Source of the DNA: Pelomonas sp. Root405
Lineage (GTDB): Bacteria > Pseudomonadota > Gammaproteobacteria > Burkholderiales > Burkholderiaceae_C
Assembly (NCBI RefSeq): GCF_001425165.1
Contig: NZ_LMDU01000011.1
Span: forward strand, 620,058-684,057
Reading direction: 5' to 3'
Length of the DNA: 64,000 bases
Below are positions 56,737 through 64,000 of this stretch, piece after piece. A model generated the notes under the pieces. The model saw nothing but the letters and a program-made list of their open reading frames with translations, had not been told where the DNA came from and searched no databases. The stretch's first letter is position 1. Each line of letters opens with the position of its first letter. A program made the position numbers and the translations under genes.

Positions 56737-57551
56737 TCAATCGCTCCGATCAACCAAGACACCCCGAAATAGTCAACCGCAAGCTCTTGAACGGCCTCCA
56801 CAGCCTGCGCTAGGTCAGGGACTTCTCGAACTTTCGGAAGATGGTCGGGCATCAGTTGCGATTCGCTTGCTTCCGACTTCCTCCGCAGCTTTTGCCGATG
56901 TGGCCACCACTCATTCAGATCCTCAAGAAGGTCGTTGTAAATCTCAACTACGGCATCCCGATCAAATTTCTCAATGCGGCCGGTATCCAGCCTCCATTCG
57001 GAAGGAGCGCCGCCGGTTGCGCGCACGGGTTGGTCTGAGAACCTGTGGACTTGCGACGCGTCAAGGTTGTAAACGATGGAGTGGGAGCGTGCGTCTGTAA
57101 TGGCACCTGCGTTCAATACGTCGATCCAAACGGAGTTGTCCACGACAGAGCCTGTCGCAAAGTGTTGGTCCACTTCGGCGCGCGTCGTGAACGCGGGGGC
57201 GCAGTAGAAGAAGTTCTGCTTCCCCCCTTGAACCGCTTTGTGAATGAGGTTGTACTGCTCGATATCCAGCTCGAACTTGAAGTACGGTCCACCAACCGCG
57301 TCATAGAACTTGGCGTTCGACCCTGTGCGTGAATCAACATGCCGGGCCACTTTGTGCTGGAGGAATAGGGACGACACCGCTCCTCCCGCCACGAGAGTCT
57401 GGATCTCAACGTCATAGCCCAAACGCTTTTCCTGTTGCTGGGAGGGCAGGTACGGACAGGCGGCCAACACCGCTTTGTGAGCGGCGCAGTACTCAGCGTT
57501 AAACGCGAACTCGAAGACGCGCTCTGCGAAACCGGGCTTCTTTACCGTCAC
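56733..57551 (-). CDS. Uncharacterised accessory protein between Mod and Res
   Basis: The 272-residue protein has no firm family. A pattern compatible with a PD-D/ExK-like nuclease core is seen: Glu20, Asp47 in GYDVEIQ and Gln65-His-Lys67 in LFLQHKVAR, followed by FYDAVGGPYFKFELDIEQYN and NFFYCAPAF. The C-terminal third is helical and charged (EIYNDLLEDLNEWWPHRQKLRRK). The gene overlaps the methylase stop and the helicase-nuclease start by 4 bases each, so it is made in step with both. This place and tight coupling argue for a working component of the restriction system, not a passenger. The nuclease reading is a hypothesis. Confidence 0.7.
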   Translation of the reverse strand: MTVKKPGFAERVFEFAFNAEYCAAHKAVLAACPYLPSQQQEKRLGYDVEIQTLVAGGAVSSLFLQHKVARHVDSRTGSNAKFYDAVGGPYFKFELDIEQYNLIHKAVQGGKQNFFYCAPAFTTRAEVDQHFATGSVVDNSVWIDVLNAGAITDARSHSIVYNLDASQVHRFSDQPVRATGGAPSEWRLDTGRIEKFDRDAVVEIYNDLLEDLNEWWPHRQKLRRKSEASESQLMPDHLPKVREVPDLAQAVEAVQELAVDYFGVSWLIGAIE

Positions 57552-60355
57552 GTCCCCACCTCCAAGACACGCACCAGCTCATTCCCCCGCTCGTCGATGA
57601 CCTTCACCGCCACGCGCCGCCTCGGCCCGACAGGGAAGGGCTCGCTGACGGTGCCGGCCAGGTGTTCCCACACTGAGGGGTCAAACTCGGCTTTCAGGCT
57701 TTTCTGCAGGTTGTCCCAAGCGGCGGTCTTGGGAAAGAACACCTGCGTGGCGTAGAAGCACATGCCGTCGTAGTCGGTGTCCAGCATCCAGCAAGGCAGG
57801 TTCTGGCCCTCAATAGCCTCCTGCTCCATCGTGGCAGGGTTGAAGATGTCCAGCCCGCGCAGTTCCACCTCGTAGAGTGCCGCGCCGTCGTCGTTCTTCA
57901 GCTTTGTCTTGCGCGGCACTGCGTCTGGCAAACCGGTGACGCTAAAGATCTGGCTTGCGCGGCTGGTCTTGAGCAGGTCGCTCATCGCCACGTCGGGCGT
58001 CACCGTCACATAGGTGCAGGGAATGCGCAGCTTGTTGCGGTCTTCAAGTAGCTCGCGGGCCTTGGCCTGGATGGCGAAGCCGAAGAAGTACAGGTGCGCA
58101 AACTTCAGGTAATGCGCCTCGCGCGCCGCCTCGTAGACCAGCTCCGAGCCGATGGCTCCATCCTCGGGGCCGAAGACGATGCCGATGCGCTGGCCTTCGG
58201 CGTCCACCCCTTCGGCGTGCAGCACATCGCTGTCAGCGCGGCGGATGCCCTCCAGCGCCAGCTCGCGGTTGCCCGGCAGGCGCAGCGTGCGGCTTTGGCG
58301 CAGCACCTGAGTCATGCGCTCGATGTGGGTGGCGGGGTCGTTGTAGCGGGCTGCGGTCTCGGCCACACCGCGCGGCAGCGCACCATTGGCGGCATCCGAC
58401 TCGGCCAGCGCGGCGTCCAGGGACTGCGCGGCCAGGGCCTCGGCGGGCTCACTCGCACCCACCGGCTCATCCAGCGACTGCGCCGGGGCAATGGTGGCCT
58501 CCACCACAAAGGGGCCGGCCACCCGGGTGACGGTGTTGTTGATCTCGGGCCGGTCCACCAGCACCTCGGTGGCCGGCGGCTCGTCGTTGGCAATGGACTT
58601 CAGCGTAATGTGCGGCACCAGCCCGCCCACCTCCTCGCCCTTGCGGTTCTGCCGCCGCTTGTAGACAAACCCGCCCTGCGGGCCGGCCTGCGGGTTCTTC
58701 AACTCGTAGTACGGAAAGGTTGCGGTCAGCAGCCGTTGCCGGGCCAGCGCCAGCGGCACGCGGCTGGTGTCGCAAGTGATCCAGCGGCGGCCCCATTGTT
58801 CGGCGACATAGGCGGTAGTGCCGCTGCCACAGGTGGGGTCAAGAACTAGATCACCCGGGTCGGTGCACATGAGCATGCAGCGCTGGATCGTCTTTGTGGT
58901 CGTTTGAACGACGTAGTAGCGAGTCTCGGCATATCCGCCGGTCAGCGTGTCATCCCACAAGTTGCTGAGTGGGAGAAAAGGGAAGTCAGTTACGAAGCGC
59001 CGATAAGAAAGCGTCGCACCGTAGGCCTCTAAGCGTTTTGCCTTTGCAAGTCTGTCAAGCCCCTTCTTGTCAGTCTTGAAGGTTCCCTTCCCTGGCGTGT
59101 AAGACTTGCCTTCGTATTCGTATTGACGGACATCACCATCCTGTGCGGGACGCTGGCTTGTCAGGTTGTCACGCCTATAGACAGTGCTGCCTTCTGGCAA
59201 AAGGGACCAGTCTCTACGTTCGTCACCTGACATGCGCCGAAACTCACCTTGGCCGGTCTTGAGATAGTCATAGTTCACCCAGCCCTCGCCGTCCCGACGT
59301 AGGTACAAGTCGCGGTACTTGGTACGCGCCGAGTCCTTACCGTACCAAAGAAGATAGTCACAAACCGAGGCCAAGCCCGACCCAGAAGCACTAGTCGTCT
59401 TCGAGAAGACGATGACGCCCATTGAATTTGCACTGCCAAAGACCTCATCCATCACTTCGCGGACGTGATGCAGGTTTTCATCCGAGATCTGTACGAACAC
59501 GCTCCCGCTCTCGTGCAGCAACTCCTTTGCCACCATCAACCGGTCACGCAGATAGGTCAGATAGGAATGCAGGCCCAGCTCCCAGGTGTCCCGGTAGGCT
59601 TTGACCATCTCAGGCTCGCGAGTCATATCCTCGTCGGCGTTGGGCTTCACGTCGCGCTTGCGCACGAAGGGCTGGAAGTTCGAGCCGAACTTCACGCCAT
59701 AGGGCGGGTCCATGTAGATCATCTGCACCTGGCCACCCAGGCCCTCGAACTCCAGCAATGAGTTCATCACCTGCAGGCTGTCGCCCAGCACCATGCGGTT
59801 CTGCCAGGGGCCTCTATGTTCGTAGGCGTCGAGCTTGTCGGTCACGTCCAGGCCCCCGTCGCCGAACAGGTCCAGCGTGGTGCCCTTGGCCTTGCGGTGG
59901 CTGATGCCGTCCAGGATCGCCTTGGTGGAATGGCGCTCATGCACGAACAGCGGCACGGTGGGCACGCTGAGCTGGTGGCGCTCGGCCTTGCCGGCCCAGT
60001 TGAGGAAGGGCTGGCTCAAGTGCTGCAGCAGGTCGGCTGCCGCCTTAAGCGACTGCACTTGCACGCCACCGCCAGCCCAAGCCTCGGGCTGCGCGAATAC
60101 GGCCGCCTCGCCTTCGGTCGCGCAGCGCTGCACCAAGCCGATGAGCCATTCGGCCAGTTCGCGGTCGCGGCTTTCGTCCCAGCTCAGGGCGGGGTCCAGG
60201 CTGCTGTCGTAGCGGTAGGTCTTGGCAGGCTTGCGGTTGCTGAACTGGTCCTGCACGCCGGCATCGGGGCGCTGAACGGCCTGCTGGTTGTGGCGGTAGG
60301 TGCCGGTCTGGCTGGCAGGCGTTGCTGCCGCTGCGGCGGTGCGTTTTTTGGCCAA
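57548..60355 (-). CDS. Site-specific DNA methyltransferase (type III Mod-like)
   Basis: The 935-residue protein is a beta-class N6-adenine methylase: motif IV DPPYG (about residue 215, YMDPPYGVKFG) precedes motif I DPTCGSGTT (about residue 507). The long segment between holds the target-recognition region, and the last 350 residues (after VDRPEINNTVTRVAGPF) are an extension beyond usual Mod proteins of 600-700 residues, possibly for contact with the other subunits. It is the first gene of the operon; its promoter lies in the 120 bases shared with the divergent interrupted gene. Confidence 0.92.
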   Translation of the reverse strand: MAKKRTAAAAATPASQTGTYRHNQQAVQRPDAGVQDQFSNRKPAKTYRYDSSLDPALSWDESRDRELAEWLIGLVQRCATEGEAAVFAQPEAWAGGGVQVQSLKAAADLLQHLSQPFLNWAGKAERHQLSVPTVPLFVHERHSTKAILDGISHRKAKGTTLDLFGDGGLDVTDKLDAYEHRGPWQNRMVLGDSLQVMNSLLEFEGLGGQVQMIYMDPPYGVKFGSNFQPFVRKRDVKPNADEDMTREPEMVKAYRDTWELGLHSYLTYLRDRLMVAKELLHESGSVFVQISDENLHHVREVMDEVFGSANSMGVIVFSKTTSASGSGLASVCDYLLWYGKDSARTKYRDLYLRRDGEGWVNYDYLKTGQGEFRRMSGDERRDWSLLPEGSTVYRRDNLTSQRPAQDGDVRQYEYEGKSYTPGKGTFKTDKKGLDRLAKAKRLEAYGATLSYRRFVTDFPFLPLSNLWDDTLTGGYAETRYYVVQTTTKTIQRCMLMCTDPGDLVLDPTCGSGTTAYVAEQWGRRWITCDTSRVPLALARQRLLTATFPYYELKNPQAGPQGGFVYKRRQNRKGEEVGGLVPHITLKSIANDEPPATEVLVDRPEINNTVTRVAGPFVVEATIAPAQSLDEPVGASEPAEALAAQSLDAALAESDAANGALPRGVAETAARYNDPATHIERMTQVLRQSRTLRLPGNRELALEGIRRADSDVLHAEGVDAEGQRIGIVFGPEDGAIGSELVYEAAREAHYLKFAHLYFFGFAIQAKARELLEDRNKLRIPCTYVTVTPDVAMSDLLKTSRASQIFSVTGLPDAVPRKTKLKNDDGAALYEVELRGLDIFNPATMEQEAIEGQNLPCWMLDTDYDGMCFYATQVFFPKTAAWDNLQKSLKAEFDPSVWEHLAGTVSEPFPVGPRRRVAVKVIDERGNELVRVLEVGT

Positions 60356-60475
60356 TGGTTCCCCCTGATCTTGTCGCTCTGCCGGTGGCCCGGCGGCGTG
60401 GCTGCGCTTGGTGCGCGCTGGCCGTGTTTGTACATTAGCTGCCCATAACGTCCATCAGTGACGGGGAGGAGCCGG

Positions 60476-61702
60476 ATGAGTCGACATTATTCGAGCAAAG
60501 ACTTCTTTCGCCAGATGCCGAAACCCCTGCTGGGGCGGTACTTCGCGGGACGAAGGTTGATGACGGGCCTGGACTTCGGCGCGATGCCCGAGGGCAAGCC
60601 AGAGGCGTTGTTCGAGGCCTGGACAGGCTTGACGGATGAGCAGCGCAGCAGCGCCGAGGCGGACTTTCGCGAGATCTGGCTGATGAGCAACGCGAAGGGC
60701 TTTGGCGCCATCGTCGATGAGGCTCGCTGGCAGCCCGCGGATGAGCCGGACGCTTTGCAGGCCTTCATCGACGACCTGGCCGCGTTGGGCGACCACCCGG
60801 CACGGGCACTGGTGACGTTTCTTGATCACCCGCAGTGCTGGAAGGGCGCGCAGCGCTTTCACTACGCCGACCAGCTCACCCACTGGCGCAAGCGCTAGAA
60901 CTTGCCGCGCGTGGTGGCGGCAACGGACAAGGCCAGCGTGGCGCGGCTGGCGGACCTCATCAAGAACTACTTCCGGGCGACCGAAGGCCGGGGCCGGAAC
61001 TGCGTGGTGGAGGCCTACCGACGCGGGGAGCGGGACTACTTCTTCGCCTTTCCCGAGGACCACGCGCAGCGCAGCGTGGAGTGGGTGGATGGCGAGTTCA
61101 ACCCGCGACCACACAACCCGGCGTTCGAAATCGTGTTCGTCTATGCGCAAGGCGAGGGAACGCTGGACTTGAACTTTCGGGGCGGGCAGAAGTTCATCGC
61201 CGCGCTTCAAGGCATGTTTGCGCAGGCCATCCTGAAGCTGGACGAGCTGCCGCCAGACCCGAAGGACGAGCGGGTGTATGACCTGGCGCCGCTGACGCAG
61301 GCCGGTTTCGAGTTCACGCATGCTCTGGGTAGCAGCATCGGCACGGTGGTGGTGAAGAAGCTGCGGCTGTCGTCGCGCGTGCGAGCGGGCGACAAGATCA
61401 CGGTGGAGGCGGACGGGCGCAGCAACCGGCAGGCGGTGCATGAGCTGCTGGCGCAGGTGGGCCAATCTGTGCCGCTGCACCTCTACAACGTGACGCAGGT
61501 GGACCTGGCAGCGACGGTGTTTGTGGCCGAAGGGAAGCCGCCCAAGACGGTGAACATCCGCATCACGCACCCGAACTCGTGTTCACTCAAATATGACGAG
61601 ATCGACCTGAGCCTGCGGCAGATGTTGGAGGACTCGGGCATCGAACCGCACGCGCCGGCACCGGTGGAGCAGGCAAGCCCGGCCCAGGCTGCAGCGGCCT
61701 GA
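60476..61702 (+). pseudogene. Hypothetical gene interrupted by an amber codon
   Basis: Two frames are in register: 60476-60895 ends at TAG (60896-60898) after LTHWRKR, and the next codon continues without shift into NLPRVVAATDKASVARLADL and on to 61702. The joint protein would be about 408 residues. The second half contains GRGRNCVVEAYRRGERDYFFAFPED and FNPRPHNPAFEIVFVY. No family function is known to me. A single AAG- or CAG-to-TAG change explains the break; amber read-through or a sequencing error are alternatives. The ribosome-binding site GGAGGA fits the ATG at 60476. It is divergent from the methylase gene. Confidence 0.75.
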
Positions 61703-61703
61703 C

Positions 61704-62202
61704 ATGGCGCCAGCCACGCCAGACGCGGCCCTGGCCGAGCTGCTGGCGCGCCTGACGCACCTGCGCCGGGATCTGCTGTGGGGTAACGACGCCCCCCTGT
61801 TTCCGGCAACCCGCATCGAGCTGGGGCGAAAAGCTGCACTTCGAAGCCACCGGCATCGACCGCAAGGGCTGGGCGACGGCTGCGCCCATACGGGCCATCT
61901 TCAAACAGGCCTTCGAGGCGGCCGGACTGCCTTACTTCAACCCGCACAGCCTGCGCAGCACGCTGGTGCAGCTGGGCGAGACAATTTGCCAGTCGCCCGA
62001 GGACTTCAAGGCATGGAGCCAGAACCTCGGGCACGAGGGCGTGCTGACGACCTTTTACAGCTATGGCACGGTGTCGGGCCGCCGCCAGGGGGAGATCATC
62101 AAGACGCTTGCCAAGCCGAAAGTCAGCAAGCCTGGCTCGACCGAGGAGCTGGCCGAGGCGCTGGTGCGAGCGATGCGCAGGGAAGGCGTTAGTCTGGGAT
62201 AG
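61704..62202 (+). pseudogene. Tyrosine recombinase C-terminal fragment, frameshifted
   Basis: The first part (to about 61827) reads LLWGNDAPLFPATRIELG; after an extra base it continues in the next frame with GIDRKGWATAAPIRAIFKQAFEAAG, HSLRSTLVQLGE, AWSQNLGHEGVLTTFYSYG and an end typical of phage-like integrases. The His and Arg boxes and the catalytic Tyr are visible, but the N-terminal half is missing. It is a decayed recombinase, different from the intact integrase at 51682. It lies 1 base after the stop of the interrupted gene, so they may have been one operon. Confidence 0.82.
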
Positions 62203-62248
62203 ATTCGATGAAGCAACGCACCCCTGCGGCTGAGACACATGGCATGGC

Positions 62249-62268
62249 TGGGTCCATATTTGGGTCCA
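62249..62268. repeat. TGGGTCCA repeats, right end
   Basis: Two direct copies of TGGGTCCA at 62249 and 62261 match the four at the integrase end. Supports the extent of the element. Confidence 0.55.
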
Positions 62269-62328
62269 TGCTCACTAAAGTTCAGTCGAGAAGTGAGCAT
62301 TCATGCGGGCTGCAGGAGGTTTTCTATG

Positions 62329-62339
62329 TTCTGCATCGG
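62329..62339. other. Putative attR core
   Basis: TTCTGCATCGG resembles the TTTTGCATCGG at the mnmE end and lies 60 bases past the right-end repeats. It is the likely right junction of the element. Confidence 0.45.
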
Positions 62340-62802
62340 TTGTTTCCGGCGGCTGCCGAAGGCGGACGACGTCGAAATGTGGCGAAGTGAGGGCAGCTGC
62401 TTTTGCTCGGCCCGCCAAGCCAGTGCGACGCGGCGAGACACAGCGCTGACTGTTGGGCTGTCGTACTAAAAAAATTGGACACGTCGTCGCATTTAACGGA
62501 AATCCGCACCTCGTACGAAAAAAATGAGGTTGCCGGGCAGCAGGCATGGCCGAACCAACTCGCGCTTGAGCTCTGGGCTGTGCTCGCGCTGACGGCGTTT
62601 GGAGGGAGTGTCTTGATCAGCCATGGTTCGCGTTAGCGATGCCTGATGCACACCAACTCTGGCGCGCAGGATCAGCCGATCTTGCTCACCACGCCACCGC
62701 CATGCCAGAGGGCCGTGAGGCCCCGCTCATCCCGAAGGCGACTTCGTGTTGAAGCTGTCGGACGGCGCGGATGGATGCCTGGGTGCAGAAGCCCGCGCTG
62801 GA
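62340..62802. other. Non-coding stretch right of the element
   Basis: No gene, RNA or hairpin that I can support. Short open frames here lack a ribosome-binding site and recognisable sequence. The stretch is lower in GC around 62460-62530 (A-runs before TTGGACACG), so it may include remnants of earlier insertion. Confidence 0.4.
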
Positions 62803-63720
62803 TCAAGCGTCGTTGAACAGCGGCTCAACCAGATACAGCCCCGTCTCGACGGTCATGCCGAACAGGCTGCCGGACAGCGGACGGGCCATCAGATCGGCCG
62901 TGCTCAGGCCTTCGCGGGCGGTGCTGACCATCAGCTGGTCACCGGCCGGGCCGCCGAAGGCGGGACAGGTGGTGTTACTGACGGGGACGGAGTAGCGGCC
63001 CAGCTGCCGACCGTCGGGCGCGTAGCGGGCGACCGTGCCCGCGCCCCATTCGGCGTTCCACAGGCAGCCCTTGGCGTCGATGCAGGAGCCGTCGGGATAG
63101 CCGTCTCGGGCCTCCTTCTTCACGAACACGCGCGGCTCACTGACGCGGGCGCTGGCCGAGTCGTAGTCGCAGACCATGATGCGGCGGCTGGGCGTGTCGC
63201 AGTAGTACATGCGCTGGCCGTTGGGGCTGAAGCAGATGCTGTTGGCGATGGCCACGCCGTCGAGCGGCAGGCGGCGCAGCCCCCTGGCCAGCGAGTACTG
63301 GTAGAAGCCGCCGATGGACTGACGGGGCTCGGCCTCGTCCAGCGTGCCGAAGACGAAGGCGCCGCTGCGGTCGCAGCGACCATCGTTGGCGCGTGTGGTG
63401 GGCAGGTGGGCTTCGAGCGACGTGATGGTCTCGGGTTCGCCGGCGATGCTGCCGGTGGCCTGCAGGTCGGGCAGCGTCAGGCGCGCCAGCCGCTTGGCCA
63501 TGGCCAGAACAATAGCGCCGGAGCGTCCGTGCACGAAGCAGCCGACTCGCTCGGGCAGGCGGACCTGCAGCGTGGCATTGGCGCCAGGCGTCCAGGCGTA
63601 GATGCAGGCACCCTCGATATCGGTCCACCACCAGCGGCCGCTGGGGCCATGCCATTGCAGGCCTTCGCCGAGGCTGTTGGCCTGGGCGAGCGCGAGAGTG
63701 AAGGGATGTTCAGTGGGCAT
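62803..63720 (-). CDS. SMP-30/gluconolactonase-family protein
   Basis: The 305-residue protein is a six-bladed propeller of the SMP-30/regucalcin family, enzymes that hydrolyse sugar lactones with a divalent metal. Motifs: NSLGEGLQWHGPSGRWWWTDIEG with the metal Glu, RANDGRCDRSGAFVFGTLDE, IANSICFSPNGQRMYYCDT and YPDGSCIDAKGCLWNAEWGAG. The ATG at 63720 overlaps the end of the thioesterase gene by 11 bases, so the two are one operon. The substrate may be a pentono- or hexonolactone. Confidence 0.92.
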   Translation of the reverse strand: MPTEHPFTLALAQANSLGEGLQWHGPSGRWWWTDIEGACIYAWTPGANATLQVRLPERVGCFVHGRSGAIVLAMAKRLARLTLPDLQATGSIAGEPETITSLEAHLPTTRANDGRCDRSGAFVFGTLDEAEPRQSIGGFYQYSLARGLRRLPLDGVAIANSICFSPNGQRMYYCDTPSRRIMVCDYDSASARVSEPRVFVKKEARDGYPDGSCIDAKGCLWNAEWGAGTVARYAPDGRQLGRYSVPVSNTTCPAFGGPAGDQLMVSTAREGLSTADLMARPLSGSLFGMTVETGLYLVEPLFNDA

Positions 63721-64000
63721 CGGGTGAAGCTTCCAGGCTGGCGCGGGCCTGCTTGCGGGCGAGCGCGGCCGCATGGCGCCGGCGCTCATCGGGGGTGAAG
63801 GGGCGCAGCGGTGCGACGGGCACGGGCTTGTTGTCGTCGCCCACGGCCACCATCGTGAAATAGCAGCTGTTGACGTGCCGCGAGTCTTGCGTGCGAATGT
63901 TCTCGGCCACGACCTTGATGCCGACCTCCATCGACGAGGTGCCGGTCATGTTGATGCTGGCCAGGAAGGTGACGAGTTCGCCGACGTGGATGGCCTGCCT
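63710..64000 (-). CDS. Acyl-CoA thioesterase (YciA-like hotdog), 5' end outside window
   Basis: The visible 96 codons belong to a hotdog thioesterase hydrolysing acyl-CoA: HVGELVTFLASINMTGTSSMEVGIKV, the family helix-strand, and NSCYFTMVAVGDDNKPVPVAPL. The C-terminal 30 residues are Arg/Ala-rich and charged. The start lies beyond base 64000. It is the upstream partner of the SMP-30 gene. Confidence 0.88.
   Translation of the reverse strand, partial: RQAIHVGELVTFLASINMTGTSSMEVGIKVVAENIRTQDSRHVNSCYFTMVAVGDDNKPVPVAPLRPFTPDERRRHAAALARKQARASLEASPDAH

Larger units (their letters stand above)
51617..62340. mobile_element. Integrative element at mnmE carrying a type III-like restriction system
   Basis: The 10.7-kb segment starts at the mnmE 3' end with an integrase gene and ends near a second copy of the core sequence. 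TGGGTCCA repeats lie at both ends (four at 51704-51767, two at 62249-62268), as expected of integrase arm sites. The cargo is one operon: methylase, unknown protein, helicase-nuclease and small membrane protein, plus an interrupted gene and a broken second recombinase. There are no conjugation genes, so it would depend on another element to move. Confidence 0.75.

Noticed and set aside
62239-62636. Two short plus-strand frames right of the mobile element
   Set aside because: No ribosome-binding site, no recognisable sequence, and one crosses the putative attR.

Overview
The window is a 64 kb piece of a high-GC betaproteobacterial chromosome that spans the replication origin. The order dnaA-dnaN-gyrB on the minus strand, back to back with rpmH-rnpA-yidD-yidC-mnmE on the plus strand, is the standard origin block. 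The sequence style of DnaA, GyrB and RnpA, the PEP-CTERM exported proteins and the lipid/ethanolamine enzymes point to Burkholderiales, probably a Roseateles/Rubrivivax/Leptothrix-type organism. The order-level call is firm; the genus is inference.

Layout. 1-12 kb: PEP-CTERM proteins, a methyltransferase, a frameshifted YfeK-like gene, a large alpha-2-macroglobulin coupled to an unknown membrane protein, and a LytS/LytTR two-component system with a DUF2807 protein. 12-17.5 kb: ssb, an Xre-RES toxin-antitoxin pair, then a decayed zone in which AbiEi and an NTF2-like gene occur in intact and broken copies together with IS21-like terminal repeats. 17.5-32 kb: housekeeping and accessory genes, including an RsbQ-like hydrolase paired with a PAS histidine kinase, Ku, RidA, eutBC with a glutamine amidotransferase, a GDSL PEP-CTERM protein, a ThuA protein and esterases. 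32-41.6 kb: a type I restriction-modification operon (hsdM, a RhuM gene, a half-size hsdS, hsdR), a duplicated 3' end of gyrB, a Fic protein and a four-helix membrane protein. 41.6-51.6 kb: the origin block. 51.6-62.3 kb: a mobile element at the 3' end of mnmE, with a tyrosine integrase and a type III-like methylase / unknown / helicase-nuclease operon. 62.8-64 kb: an SMP-30 enzyme and a truncated acyl-CoA thioesterase.

How it works together. Defence and mobile genes flank the origin block on both sides: one cargo sits at the 3' end of gyrB and one at the 3' end of mnmE. The strongest candidate for an undescribed system is the minus-strand operon 60355-53043. In it an uncharacterised protein of 272 residues, with a possible nuclease core, is translationally coupled by 4-base overlaps to both the methylase and the helicase-nuclease, and a small membrane protein follows. 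Next to it lies an amber-interrupted gene of unknown function. The second most interesting module is the RsbQ/PAS-kinase pair, in which a receptor-like hydrolase normally known from Gram-positive stress signalling sits next to a histidine kinase. No tRNA, rRNA or CRISPR array was seen.
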